This document shows, one piece after another, positions 23,830 to 32,698 of a DNA stretch of 64,000 bases (positions within the stretch are counted from its first letter, which is position 1; each line of letters starts with the position of its first letter). This stretch comes from Neorhizobium galegae bv. officinalis. Its GTDB lineage: Bacteria; Pseudomonadota; Alphaproteobacteria; Rhizobiales; Rhizobiaceae. The notes beneath the pieces are model-generated. The model was not told the origin of the DNA. It saw only the letters and a list, made by a program, of their open reading frames with translations, and searched no databases. The stretch is from assembly GCA_000985875.1 (NCBI GenBank), contig CCRI01000001.1, positions 434,001-498,000 on the forward strand, read 5' to 3'. The position numbers and the translations under genes were made by a program.

Positions 23830-25194
23830 TCAGACCTCCCGGTCGAGGCAGAAGAACGAAAGCGCAGCGCCGAAACACAGCAGCACCACAGCGACGATAA
23901 GTGAGAGATGCATGCCGTGCATAAACGGGGCCGTCGCTGTATCCCGCACGAAATAGCCGCACGTGGCGACGCCGAGCATGCCGCCCACTTGCCGCGCCGT
24001 GTTGAGAACCCCCGACGCGATGCCCGCCCGTGATGGATCGACCGAGGAGAGGGTCACATTCGTCATCGTCGGCACCATCAGCGCGATGCCGCTCGCCGCC
24101 ATCAGCATGGGCATGGCCAGCTGCCAATAGGAGCCGCCGACACTGACCGGGATCAGCAGAAGATATCCGGTCGCTGCCAGAAGAAGGCCGAACACCATGA
24201 GCCGGCGCGCGCCCAGGCGTGTGATCAACCGGCCTGCGATGATGTTCATGACCATCAGGACGACGGTCATCGGCAGAAAGGCCATGCCGGTTTCCTGCGG
24301 CGAAAGATGCTGCTCCAATTGGAAGAACAAGCTGAAGACGAAGATCAGGCCATAGTAGGCGAAGTTGACGACGACGCCGGTGATCGAGGCAATCGAGAAG
24401 GCAGAACTGGAAAAGAATGCCAGCGGCAGCATCGGCGCGCGGCTGCGCGCTTCGATCAGGAGGAAGCCTGTTGCGGCGAGGATGGCTACGATAAGGGTCA
24501 CGAGAATCCGTGGATGCGTCCAGCCAAGTTGCGCCGCATCCGTCAGCGCTGTTGCCAGCGATGCGAGTGCAATGATGGCGGCGGCCTGACCAGGCAGATC
24601 GAGCGAGCGGCCCTCGTTCCTGGGACTTGGCGCAGAATAGCGCAGGATCAGGGCCAGACCGACGAGCCCGACCGGAATATTGATCAGGAAGACGCTGCGC
24701 CAGCCGAAATGCGTCACCAGAAAGCCGCCGACTACCGGGCCGGTCGCCAGCGCAATGCCGCCTGCGGCCCCCCACCAGCCGACCGCGCGGTTCCGCTGTT
24801 CCTTGTCGGGAAAAGCCTGCTGGAGCAACGACAACGAGTTCGGGACCAGCAGCGCGGCGCCGACGCCTTGCGCGAGGCGCGCCGTGACCAGCGTCGCAAG
24901 CGTCGGCGCCAGCCCGCACCCAAGCGATGCGAATGTGAAGAGAACGAAGCCGGTGATGAAGATGGCCCGCGCGCCAAAGCGGTCGCCCAGTGCTCCGGCC
25001 ATGAGCAGCAGGGCGGCGAAGACGAGCGTGTAGGCATTGACGACCCATTGGAGGCCTGCGACGTCGGTTGAGAAGCTCGTGCGCAAGGCATCAAGTGCGA
25101 CGTTGACGACGCTGACGTCGAGAAGGACGACCACGAAGCCAAGCGCAGCGGCGGCAAGCGTAATGCGTGGGTGTAGGGGAAAAGAGACAGACAT
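23830..25194 (-). CDS. MFS drug efflux transporter, DHA2 (14-TM) type
   Basis: The 454-residue protein has about fourteen membrane helices. Landmarks are LDVSVVNVALDALRTSF near residue 27 (motif D1), GALGDRFGARAIF near 75 (motif A), LVTARLAQGVGAALLVPNSL near 107 and the helix-5 motif C region GIALATGPVVGGFLVTHFGWRSVFLINIP near 146. EmrB/QacA-type proteins export lipophilic toxic compounds by proton antiport. The frame runs up to 25485, but the ATG at 25194 gives the correct N-terminus. It is divergent from a LysR-type regulator, which probably controls it. Confidence 0.92.
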   Translation of the reverse strand: MSVSFPLHPRITLAAAALGFVVVLLDVSVVNVALDALRTSFSTDVAGLQWVVNAYTLVFAALLLMAGALGDRFGARAIFITGFVLFTFASLGCGLAPTLATLVTARLAQGVGAALLVPNSLSLLQQAFPDKEQRNRAVGWWGAAGGIALATGPVVGGFLVTHFGWRSVFLINIPVGLVGLALILRYSAPSPRNEGRSLDLPGQAAAIIALASLATALTDAAQLGWTHPRILVTLIVAILAATGFLLIEARSRAPMLPLAFFSSSAFSIASITGVVVNFAYYGLIFVFSLFFQLEQHLSPQETGMAFLPMTVVLMVMNIIAGRLITRLGARRLMVFGLLLAATGYLLLIPVSVGGSYWQLAMPMLMAASGIALMVPTMTNVTLSSVDPSRAGIASGVLNTARQVGGMLGVATCGYFVRDTATAPFMHGMHLSLIVAVVLLCFGAALSFFCLDREV

Positions 25195-25243
25195 CGAGAC
25201 AACCTTAAGAAAATAATCTGTCTCGAAATTACGCCGAGGATTT

Positions 25244-25293
25244 CTGTGCGAAAATTCAGTATATATGCCAGTGAACCTTGAGAAATCGCACAG
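25244..25293. promoter_or_regulatory. Inverted repeat in the MFS/LysR intergenic region, candidate operator
   Basis: CTGTGCGA (25244-25251) and TCGCACAG (25286-25293) are perfect 8-base inverted arms 34 bases apart. The second arm abuts the regulator's ATG, so binding could block its own translation start or promoter. The MFS promoter must lie in the same 99-base gap. Confidence 0.5.
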
Positions 25294-26160
25294 ATGGCCG
25301 ATTGGGAAAATCTTCGTCATTTCCTGGCAGTGGCGCGCAGTGGCACCCTGTCCGGTGCGGCTCGCGCCTTGAAGGTGGACCACGCCACGGTCAGCCGTCG
25401 GCTGGCCGCGCTTGAAGCCGAACTGGATGTGGCGTTGATCGACCGCCTGCCGCGATCCTGTCGCTTGACGGCGATTGGCAGCCAAGTCTTCGATCAGGCC
25501 CTCGCGATGGAAAGTTCAGCGGATGGCGTTGCCCGGATTGCGCGGGCTGCGCATACGCCTCTCATTGGCAAGGTCACGCTCAGCGCTCCGCCGGTGCTGG
25601 CGGCGCATCTGCTGGCACCGCATCTCGCGCACTTCCGGTCCCGCTATCCGGATATTCGTCTTTCTCTCGCCGCGCAGGCGCAGCAGGTATCGCTCAGCCG
25701 CCGGGAGGCGGATGTGGCTCTCCGGCTGGTGCGCCCCGAGGAGACCGGCAGTTTCGCGCGAAAACTTGGGGTGATGCCATTCGGCCTCTACGCGCGCCGC
25801 GACTATGCGCATCGCGATGTGCCGGATCGATGGCAATTTATCGCATACGACGAGAGCTTTGCCGACATGCCGCAGCAGAAATGGTTGCTCGGCATTGCTG
25901 GGGCACGGCCGGTCGCGTGTGAGTTGAACGACATCAGCGGGCATCACATTGCGGCGCGGGCGGGCGCCGGCGTCGCCGGACTGCCCAACTTTTTAGGAGA
26001 CGCCGACCCGGACCTCGTGCGGATTGGGGAAGACATTCCGTCGTTCTCCCGGGACATCTGGCTTCTCGTCCATCGCGATTTGCGCAAGACGCCTTCCGTC
26101 CGCGCTGTGATGGATTTCGTCGTCGCGCTCATCACTGAGTACGGCGGTTTTTCCGTGTGA
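25294..26160 (+). CDS. LysR-family transcriptional regulator
   Basis: The 288-residue protein has an N-terminal winged HTH (residues 3-62: WENLRHFLAVARSGTLSGAARALKVDHATVSRRLAALE) and a LysR effector-binding domain (about 88-285). The HTH variant VDHATVSRRLAALE belongs to the group related to ArgP/CrgA-like regulators. It is divergent from the DHA2 efflux gene with a 99-base shared region, the classical arrangement for a regulator of its neighbour. The inducer is unknown. Confidence 0.93.
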   Translation: MADWENLRHFLAVARSGTLSGAARALKVDHATVSRRLAALEAELDVALIDRLPRSCRLTAIGSQVFDQALAMESSADGVARIARAAHTPLIGKVTLSAPPVLAAHLLAPHLAHFRSRYPDIRLSLAAQAQQVSLSRREADVALRLVRPEETGSFARKLGVMPFGLYARRDYAHRDVPDRWQFIAYDESFADMPQQKWLLGIAGARPVACELNDISGHHIAARAGAGVAGLPNFLGDADPDLVRIGEDIPSFSRDIWLLVHRDLRKTPSVRAVMDFVVALITEYGGFSV

Positions 26161-26445
26161 TCAGATCGCCCGAAGCGCGTCAGAATGGGAACCTGGCTGA
26201 CCGAAGCAATCGTGGGCGCGCAGCAATAGCCTATGCTGTGCGACCATCCTTGCTGCAGTCGAGAATCGATGCTCGGCCCCAAGCCGTGATCAAAAGCGGC
26301 ACTAGAGCGCTATAGCGCAGACGTAGTGCTCATCTTCGTCGGGCACGGCCCGCCAGCCCTGCCTCGCATATGCTCGCATAGCCTCGCTTTGCCCCTTGTA
26401 ACATCGGCCATTTGCGTGCCAGTTATGTGCATGCTTTCGCATCCA

Positions 26446-26510
26446 TTCGCACCAATGCCCACATGTTTGCGGGCATAAATGCGGGCATCGAGGTGCGAAA
26501 ATGTGGGCAT
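26446..26510. repeat. Interleaved inverted repeats with iterated GCGGGCAT motif
   Basis: Arm A TTCGCACC (26446-26453) matches A' GGTGCGAA (26492-26499), and arm B ATGCCCACAT (26455-26464) matches B' ATGTGGGCAT (26501-26510). The order A-B-A'-B' is pseudoknot-like. Between them GCGGGCAT occurs twice, at 26469 and 26481, and B' ends in the related GTGGGCAT. Confidence 0.55.
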
Positions 26511-26644
26511 GGAAACACGTGGCGATGGCGGGGCTACAGGCTGGGTGTGCGAAGAGCATGCAGATAAGCCATGGAGCGGCCACCGGGCGTGTGGCTGCGG
26601 CGCCGTCCGGATGCCTCAACACCCCAATCGGTCGGCCGCAATTC

Positions 26645-26672
26645 AAAACCCCGCCTAGTCAGCGGGGTTCTC
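26645..26672 (-). terminator. Terminator of the small lipoprotein gene
   Basis: AACCCCGC / GCGGGGTT form an 8-bp stem with a 7-base loop. On the minus strand it is followed by TTTTGAATT, 29 bases past the lipoprotein stop. Confidence 0.7.
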
Positions 26673-26697
26673 TTTGAGCAACAATTGCGCCCGGCAA

Positions 26698-26925
26698 TCA
26701 ACGCCTCGCTGGCTCGCGATAGCGAGGCAGGATGCTTTTCACGAATTTGGTTCCTGCTTGTACCCCGTCTTCAACGCATTTCGAATAGAGGTCCGTCCCC
26801 TGCTTGTCGTGACAGCTACGTTCAGCTGAATTTCTGATTGATCTATGTATCTTCCATTCGTCTGGCGTTTGGGTCTGGCAGGCAGTCAAGGCAAACGCTG
26901 AAACAGCAAGTAAAAAGTACTTCAT
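26698..26925 (-). CDS. Small lipoprotein, unknown function (75 aa)
   Basis: The 75-residue product begins MKYFLLAVSAFALTAC, a lipoprotein signal with the lipobox LTAC, so Cys16 should be lipidated and the protein anchored in the envelope. The mature part has two more cysteines (AERSCHDKQ and YSKCVEDGV) that could form a disulphide. I choose the ATG at 26925, preceded by a GGGGGA ribosome-binding site, rather than the frame start at 26985. Its terminator supports a stand-alone gene. No family is recognised. Confidence 0.7.
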   Translation of the reverse strand: MKYFLLAVSAFALTACQTQTPDEWKIHRSIRNSAERSCHDKQGTDLYSKCVEDGVQAGTKFVKSILPRYREPARR

Positions 26926-27152
26926 AAAATCCCCCGGAATAACTGACGGGATTATGACGAACTTCCGCAGCGTGTCGAGGCTCAACTAGCATTGCGCGAA
27001 GTTTGACCCCGCCTATGTGTCTGGGGTGGTGGGGTGATCGCAGAAGGCCGGTTGGGTAGAGGCTTGCCATACATCAGGTTCAGCAGGTGACCGGTCTTCC
27101 GCCATTGTTGGCGTATCATGATACCGCGCCATGATTTTCCCCTTACGCGTCG

Positions 27153-27872
27153 TCACCGCGGCTCCACGGACAGGCTGAGATAGGTGGGGTCGAACTCGGC
27201 CACCTCCTGCAACCGTTCCCAGTCGAGAATGGTGATCGTCTGGTTGGACCAGGAGATCAGGCGTTCTCGCCTGAGCGTTTGGATGACGCGGTTCATGTGA
27301 ACGAGCGACAATCCAAGCACATCAGCCATCTCACCCTGCGAGAGCGGAAGATGAAACGTCCAGCCGTTGGTGCGGCGGACCACTCCCAGCCGGACGTAGA
27401 GCTCGCAAAGAATATGGGCGAGATGGGAGGTCTTGGAGCGCCGCCCCATGGCGACGATCCAGGCGCGATGGATCGAGCCGTGGATCAGCGTATCGAGCCA
27501 CAACATCCGGGTCAGGTGCGGCTGTTGTTCCGTCACCTGCTTCAGGTCGGCATGGTCGCAAAGGCTGACATGGCATGGAGAAAGCGCAACGACGCCGTGA
27601 TCCATGGTTTTCAGCAGGAAGGCGTGCAGGTCGACGAAGTCGCCGGCGACGTGGATCGCGGTGATCTGCCGGGTGCCTTCTGCCGTGAGCTTGTAACGGG
27701 CCGCGAAGCCGTCCACGAGCAGGCTGCTGTAGCCGGGCCGCGACCCCTCGACCACCAAGTCTTCTCCCGCCAAGAAACGTCTTTCACGACCCGTGATACG
27801 CCTGAGGATGTCGCGCTCTTCATCGGTGAGAAGGTCATGCTGTTCCAGGTTGAGAAGCAAGGAGTCGATCAC
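27153..27872 (-). CDS. Crp/Fnr-family transcriptional regulator
   Basis: The 239-residue protein has an N-terminal cyclic-nucleotide-binding-like barrel (about residues 20-135) and a C-terminal Crp-type winged helix (PLSQGEMADVLGLSLVHMNRVIQTLRRERLI, about 176-206). It lacks the cysteine cluster of FNR and the cAMP-contact residues of CRP, so the signal is not evident. The helix-turn-helix and the short acidic C-terminus place it in the rhizobial group of unassigned Crp-like regulators. It is divergent from a DUF6894 gene 142 bases away, a likely target. Confidence 0.9.
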   Translation of the reverse strand: MIDSLLLNLEQHDLLTDEERDILRRITGRERRFLAGEDLVVEGSRPGYSSLLVDGFAARYKLTAEGTRQITAIHVAGDFVDLHAFLLKTMDHGVVALSPCHVSLCDHADLKQVTEQQPHLTRMLWLDTLIHGSIHRAWIVAMGRRSKTSHLAHILCELYVRLGVVRRTNGWTFHLPLSQGEMADVLGLSLVHMNRVIQTLRRERLISWSNQTITILDWERLQEVAEFDPTYLSLSVEPR

Positions 27873-28014
27873 GGTTTTCCTCTGCGGCTATCAGTATCCA
27901 AGGCAAGAACGGATGAGCAAGCTATATAGATCCCTCCGAAACGCTGACATCGGGCGGGAACAAATGCCGCCAAAGGAAATTCGGTCGATAAATACTCAAA
28001 GCAGTGAGCAAGGC

Positions 28015-28263
28015 ATGGCGCGATATTTCTTCGATTTGATCAATGGCGACGGGCCTGTGCGTGACAATGACGGTCAGGAAATATCGACCCGCGAGGAGAT
28101 CAGCCGCGAGGTCAGCCGGATATTGGCGGACATCGCCCGCGAGGAGTTCCCGGGCCGGGGGAAGGGGTCGATCTCCATCGAGGTACGTAACGAATATGGG
28201 CAGGCGGTATTTACCGGTCACCTGTCTTTCCGGACACGATGGCATGATGATCCGGAACTTTGA
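28015..28263 (+). CDS. DUF6894 family protein (82 aa)
   Basis: The 82-residue protein begins MARYFFDLINGDGPVRDNDGQE, the diagnostic N-terminus of the DUF6894 family, small proteins abundant in rhizobia. The family has no known function. I use the ATG at 28015 with an AAGG site, since longer frames from 27793 or 27913 add unrelated sequence. The product is soluble and acidic. It is divergent from a Crp-type regulator gene. Confidence 0.8.
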   Translation: MARYFFDLINGDGPVRDNDGQEISTREEISREVSRILADIAREEFPGRGKGSISIEVRNEYGQAVFTGHLSFRTRWHDDPEL

Positions 28264-28509
28264 CTGTGCAGTATCTGGACTCCGGTGGAGCTAAGCTTGG
28301 CCCGGGGCGGCCGTTGTTAGTGAATGATTAACCATATCAAATAGAATTTTATCTTTCCCCCGTTTTCATTCGCATTTTTGCCGCGATGCTAGCAAAAGTT
28401 CGCTTCCATTGTGTCCGGCGGCATAGGGGTATGTCCCGGACTGGTTCAATGGCTGTGGAAGGCTGTGCGGTCGCGAGGGCCGGTTGCAGTCTGTTGCAGT
28501 GAAGGCGGC

Positions 28510-29574
28510 ATGGGACGGATGAGTTTGGGTGTGAGTGGCGGCAAGCTTTCGCTGGGTGCGAAATGGCTCGGGATGACGATGGTGTGCGCGGGGATGGCGT
28601 CCTGTGCCACGACCGAGGCACCGAAGCCTAATAAGCCCAGAAGCAAAGAGTATTTTTCCGAAAAGGAATATGGGGTCAAGGCGAGCCCGCGCGTGGTCGG
28701 CGACGGCCGGCCCGTGCCGAAGGGGGGCGGGCGCTTCATGGTCGGGCAACCTTATGAGGTGAAAGGCCAGACCTATGTTCCCAAAGAAGATCCCAATTAC
28801 AACAGAAGCGGCCTTGCCTCCTGGTACGGTTCGGCCTTCCATGGCCGCTTGACCGCCAATGGCGAAGTCTATGACAGCGACCACCTGTCGGCCGCGCATC
28901 CGACCTTTCCGCTGCCGAGCTATGCGCGCGTGACCAATATCGACAACGGCACCTCCGTCATCGTCCGGGTCAACGACCGCGGCCCGTATCATCCGGGCCG
29001 CATCATCGACGTTTCCGACAAGACCGCCGAGATGCTCGACATGAAGCGGATCGGCACGGCTCGCGTCAACGTGCAATATGTCGGCCGTGCCCGCATGGAC
29101 GGCAAGGACATGCCGTTCCTGATGGCGTCCTACATCCGCAAGGGCGATCGCCTGCCGTCGATCCGGCCGGAAGGCCAGATCGCAACCGGCGTCATGGTCG
29201 CGTCGAACCAGACGCTGGGCGACCAGCTTCAGAGCTACGGCTCGGCCATGCCGCGCCCGATCGCGCTGTCAGGCCGCACCCCGAGTGGCCCGGCGCCAGC
29301 CGCTTCCGCGCCCCAGGCTTTCGAGGCCTTCGAGAATTTCTCGACATTGCCGCAGGTCGGTCCGCATCCGGTCGAGCGGCCGGTTGCCGGGGGTGCTCCC
29401 ACGCAGAACCGGCAGGTCGCTTCATCCTATCCCGTCGAAGCTCAGGCGCGGCCATCGCAGGGGCGGGGCCTAGAAGCCGCCTATTCATCTACCCCACAGG
29501 CAAAAACTCCGCAGGTCGTGTTCGGTAACATGGTGCTGGAAGGTCCCAAGGCCGCTCAAAAGCCCGTGCGCTAA
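28510..29574 (+). CDS. rlpA: RlpA-family septal ring lytic transglycosylase (lipoprotein)
   Basis: The 354-residue protein has a lipoprotein signal (LGMTMVCAGMASC) and then the double-psi beta-barrel of RlpA (about residues 95-195): GLASWYGSAFHGRLTANGE, AAHPTFPLPSYARVTN, VRVNDRGPYHPGRIIDVS. The catalytic Asp of DRGP and the His of FHGRLT are present. RlpA cleaves denuded glycan strands at the division site. There is no C-terminal SPOR domain; the tail is Pro/Ala/Gln-rich and disordered. I start at 28510 with a GAAGG site. The gene is 66 bases upstream of a DD-carboxypeptidase homologue, a peptidoglycan pair. Confidence 0.9.
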   Translation: MGRMSLGVSGGKLSLGAKWLGMTMVCAGMASCATTEAPKPNKPRSKEYFSEKEYGVKASPRVVGDGRPVPKGGGRFMVGQPYEVKGQTYVPKEDPNYNRSGLASWYGSAFHGRLTANGEVYDSDHLSAAHPTFPLPSYARVTNIDNGTSVIVRVNDRGPYHPGRIIDVSDKTAEMLDMKRIGTARVNVQYVGRARMDGKDMPFLMASYIRKGDRLPSIRPEGQIATGVMVASNQTLGDQLQSYGSAMPRPIALSGRTPSGPAPAASAPQAFEAFENFSTLPQVGPHPVERPVAGGAPTQNRQVASSYPVEAQARPSQGRGLEAAYSSTPQAKTPQVVFGNMVLEGPKAAQKPVR

Positions 29575-29640
29575 TTCATGGGCGATTGCGGGCTGCAATC
29601 GCCACTGCTACGCATAGGTGAGACCGTTCGTGGGGTGATC

Positions 29641-30819
29641 ATGCGGCGCCTGTTGATTCTGCTTTGCCTGGTATTGCTGCAAGTATTCCTGCAAACGGGC
29701 GCGCTCTCGGGAGCCGCCAACGCGCAGGAACCGCCGCCCGCCTTCGTGACCAAGGCGAAGCAGGTTTACATGGTCGAGGCAAAGACCGGCACGGTGCTGC
29801 TCGCCTCAGGCGAAAACCAGGGTTTCCCGCCGGCCTCGCTCGCCAAGCTGATGACCATGGAACTCGTTTTCAGTGCGCTGAAGCGGGGCGAGATCAGCCG
29901 CGAGACCATCTTCCCCGTCTCTGAATTTGCCTGGCGCACCGGCGGGGCGCCCTCGGGCACCACGACCATGTTCGCGGCGCTGAAATCCCAGATCCGTGTC
30001 GAAGACCTCATCAGGGGCGTCGTCGTCCAGAACGGCAACGATGCCTGCATCGTGCTGGCGGAAGGCATTTCCCGTTCCGAAGCCGAATTTGCAGCCCGAA
30101 TGACGGCGCGCGCCAAGGATCTGGGGCTCGGCCGTTCCGTCTTCGGCAATTCCACCGGCCTGCCGGATACGGAAAGCCGCACGACCGCCCGCGACCTCGT
30201 GGAACTCTCTCGTCATATCTTTCGCGAATATCCGGAATTCTATCCGATCTATGCTCAGCCGGATTTTACCTGGAACAAGATCTTCCAGCGCAACAAGAAC
30301 CCGCTTTTCTCGCTCAATATCGGTGTGGACGGGCTTGGGGCCGGTTTTGCCGAAGGTTCGGGTTATGCCCTGGTTGCGTCTGTTGCACGCAACGGCACTC
30401 GGCTTTTCCTTGCCATGGGTGGGCTCTCGAGCGACAAGGAGCGGCTGGAGGAGGCGAGGCGAGTGCTCGAATGGGGGCTTTCCTCGTTCGAGACCAGGGT
30501 CCTGTTCAAGCAGGGCGAGGTGATCGGCCAGGCGAGCGTCTATGGCGGCACGTCGAGCCATGTGGATCTCGTCGCCCGGGAGCCGGTCGATATCTATCTG
30601 CCGGCCAACAATCCCGACCGGCTCTCAGGCCGAATCGTCTATCGCTGGCCGCTCAGGGCTCCGGTGACCGAAGGCCAGGATGTGGGCGTGCTCAGGATTT
30701 CCGCAGGCGACCGGCTGGTGCGGGAAGTGCCGCTGGTGACCGCGAAATCGGTCGGAACGGGCAGCCTCGTCAGCCAGGCGACGGACGCGCTGCTGGAACT
30801 GATGTTCTTCTGGCTTTGA
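29641..30819 (+). CDS. D-alanyl-D-alanine carboxypeptidase homologue (PBP5/6 family, S11) with altered motifs
   Basis: The 392-residue protein has a signal peptide (MRRLLILLCLVLLQVFLQTG, cleavage near residue 30) and an S11 peptidase domain. The nucleophile motif SLAK (PPASLAKLMTMEL) is intact. However, the SxN motif reads NGN (VVQNGNDACIVLAE) and the KTG motif is replaced by GAG (GVDGLGAGFAEGSGY). The C-terminal PBP5-type beta domain and a hydrophobic terminal anchor (LLELMFFWL) follow. The family trims pentapeptides in the periplasm; loss of the KTG lysine would be expected to impair this. It is directly downstream of rlpA. Confidence 0.9.
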   Translation: MRRLLILLCLVLLQVFLQTGALSGAANAQEPPPAFVTKAKQVYMVEAKTGTVLLASGENQGFPPASLAKLMTMELVFSALKRGEISRETIFPVSEFAWRTGGAPSGTTTMFAALKSQIRVEDLIRGVVVQNGNDACIVLAEGISRSEAEFAARMTARAKDLGLGRSVFGNSTGLPDTESRTTARDLVELSRHIFREYPEFYPIYAQPDFTWNKIFQRNKNPLFSLNIGVDGLGAGFAEGSGYALVASVARNGTRLFLAMGGLSSDKERLEEARRVLEWGLSSFETRVLFKQGEVIGQASVYGGTSSHVDLVAREPVDIYLPANNPDRLSGRIVYRWPLRAPVTEGQDVGVLRISAGDRLVREVPLVTAKSVGTGSLVSQATDALLELMFFWL

Positions 30820-30870
30820 CAACACGATGTTTCGCAACGCACCCATATGCGTTATAAGATGAAGCATAAA

Positions 30871-31569
30871 ATGAGTGCGGAAAGACGCGTGGCAGAACAT
30901 TTCGGATTGTTCGTAACTTTCGAAGGCGGCGAGGGAGCTGGCAAGTCCACCCAGATTCGCCGGCTGGCGGATCAGCTGCGCCGCCGCGGCCATGATGTGC
31001 TGATGACCCGCGAGCCTGGCGGATCGCCGGGGGCGGAGGCCGTGCGCCACGTTCTGCTCTCGGGGGCTGCGGAAGAGTTCGGCGTGCGGATGGAAGCGAT
31101 CCTGTTTGCCGCGGCCCGCAACGACCATGTGGAGGAAGTGATCCGGCCGGCGCTCGAAAGCGGCGCCATCGTGCTATGCGACCGGTTCATCGATTCCTCG
31201 CGAGTCTACCAGGGTGTCACCGGCAATCTGGAGCCCGATTACATCGAGGCGCTGCAGCGGGTGGCGATCAACGGTGTCGTGCCGGATTGCACCCTGATCC
31301 TCGACCTGCCCGCCGAAGTGGGGCTGAAACGCGCCCGCAAGCGCGGCGCCGACAGCGCGCCCGACCGTTTTGAGCGCGAGGAGATCGAAACCCACGAAAA
31401 ACGCCGCGAGGCCTATCTCGAAATCGCCGAGGCGGAACCGGAACGCTGCCATGTGGTCGACGCCGAGCGCTCCGAAGACGAGATCGCCGAGGAGATTTTC
31501 GCGATCGTCGAGCCGCTGGTGCGAGAACTGAGCTTTACCCAGAAGAGCAGCGCGGAATCCGTCGGATGA
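30871..31569 (+). CDS. tmk: Thymidylate kinase (dTMP kinase)
   Basis: The 232-residue enzyme phosphorylates dTMP to dTDP. The P-loop [11 protein letters not shown] is near residue 17, the DRF/DRY-type motif [16 protein letters not shown] near 105, and the LID region [15 protein letters not shown] near 157. Three in-frame ATG codons lie at 30847, 30859 and 30871; I use 30871 as nearest to the family length. The stop overlaps the holB start (ATGA), the common tmk-holB coupling. Confidence 0.95.
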   Translation: MSAERRVAEHFGLFVTFEGGEGAGKSTQIRRLADQLRRRGHDVLMTREPGGSPGAEAVRHVLLSGAAEEFGVRMEAILFAAARNDHVEEVIRPALESGAIVLCDRFIDSSRVYQGVTGNLEPDYIEALQRVAINGVVPDCTLILDLPAEVGLKRARKRGADSAPDRFEREEIETHEKRREAYLEIAEAEPERCHVVDAERSEDEIAEEIFAIVEPLVRELSFTQKSSAESVG

Positions 31570-32594
31570 GCGAGGAAACCGCTGGCATTCTGGACGGCGC
31601 CGTGCCGCCGGCGCGCAATCCGCATCTCTATGGACATCAGGCCGCCGAGGAATTTCTTGCCCGCAGCTACCAGTCGGGCAAGGGCCATCACGCGATCCTG
31701 ATCGAGGGGCCGGAAGGCATCGGCAAGGCGACGCTCGCCTTCCGTTTCGCCAATCATGTTCTGTCGCATCCGGATCCGGCGACTGCGCCGGACCGCCTCG
31801 CCGATCCCGACCTCAATTCATCCGTCAGCCGGCAGATCGCTTCCGGCGCCTCGCACAACCTGCTGCATCTGGCGCGCCCGGTGGACGAAAAGACCGGCAA
31901 GACGAAAACCGCGATCACGGTCGACGAGGTGCGCAGGGCCGGGCATTTCTTCTCGCAGACTTCCGGCACCGGCAATTGGCGGATCGTCATCATCGATCCG
32001 GCCGACGACCTCAACCGCAATGCGGCAAACGCCATCCTGAAAATCCTCGAGGAGCCGCCCCGGCGGGCACTCTTCCTGGTCCTCTCCCACGCGCCCGGAA
32101 AACTGCTGCCGACGATCCGTTCACGGTGCCAGTCGCTGCGGCTGTCTCCACTCGGTGACCAGGACCTTTCGAAGGCGCTTGCAGGCCTTGGCATGCCGCT
32201 CGACGGCGGCAAGACGCAAGAGATGGTGCTCGGCATGTCCAAGGGCAGCGTTTCCCAGGCGCTGAAACTCCTGAACTACGGCGGCACAGAGATCATTTCC
32301 GCCTTCGACGAGGTGATCGCGGCCGACGGTCCGACGGCCCGCAAGGCGATGCACCGGCTGGCGGACGTGCTGTCCGGCAAGGACAGCGAAGTGATCTTCG
32401 GCTTTTTCCTAGAGCACTTGAGCGATCACCTGATCGACAAAGCGCGCAACGCGGCCCTTGCCGGCGATCTTCCGACGGCCGAAAGGCAGGCGAAACTCGT
32501 CAGCGACATGACCGAGAAGATCACCATCGCCCAGGCCTATAATCTGGACCGCAAGCAGACGATCCTGTCGATCCTCGATGCTGCGCGGCGCTGA
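31566..32594 (+). CDS. holB: DNA polymerase III subunit delta' (HolB)
   Basis: The 342-residue clamp-loader subunit has an AAA+ domain: Walker A-like [15 protein letters not shown] near residue 47, [26 protein letters not shown] near 140 with the sensor-type Asp, and an [11 protein letters not shown] segment near 182. It loads the beta clamp with delta and tau/gamma. Start and tmk stop overlap as ATGA, which supports coupling. Following metG is 104 bases away on the same strand and may belong to the same transcript. Confidence 0.93.
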   Translation: MSEETAGILDGAVPPARNPHLYGHQAAEEFLARSYQSGKGHHAILIEGPEGIGKATLAFRFANHVLSHPDPATAPDRLADPDLNSSVSRQIASGASHNLLHLARPVDEKTGKTKTAITVDEVRRAGHFFSQTSGTGNWRIVIIDPADDLNRNAANAILKILEEPPRRALFLVLSHAPGKLLPTIRSRCQSLRLSPLGDQDLSKALAGLGMPLDGGKTQEMVLGMSKGSVSQALKLLNYGGTEIISAFDEVIAADGPTARKAMHRLADVLSGKDSEVIFGFFLEHLSDHLIDKARNAALAGDLPTAERQAKLVSDMTEKITIAQAYNLDRKQTILSILDAARR

Positions 32595-32632
32595 ACCGAG
32601 GGCAGGGGCGGGAACCTCATAAGGAACTTTGT

Positions 32633-32650
32633 GTTTCGCATCCGCGAAAC
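32633..32650 (+). other. Hairpin in the metG leader
   Basis: GTTTCGC-ATCC-GCGAAAC forms a perfect 7-bp stem with a 4-base loop, 49 bases before the metG ATG. There is no U-tract, so it is not a standard terminator. Confidence 0.35.
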
Positions 32651-32698
32651 ATGCGCTAAGAGCGGCATGATCCAAATCCAAGTGTCCGAGTGCCCCTG

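Larger units (their letters stand above)
26161..26697. other. Intergenic region with an iteron-like repeat cluster and no convincing gene
   Basis: These 537 bases hold no gene I can support. A 114-codon Cys/His/Trp-rich minus-strand frame (26302-26646) exists but looks incidental. The notable content is the repeat cluster at 26446-26510 and a terminator at 26645-26672. The segment may be the remains of lost accessory genes. Confidence 0.4.

Noticed and set aside
26302..26646. 114-codon Cys/His/Trp-rich minus-strand frame
   Set aside because: It overlaps the repeat cluster, has no ribosome-binding site, and a second frame across the same DNA is equally open; composition follows the repeats.
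28036..28043. TTGATCAA palindrome considered as a Crp/Fnr site
   Set aside because: It lies inside the DUF6894 coding sequence and lacks the 4-base spacer of a Crp/Fnr site.
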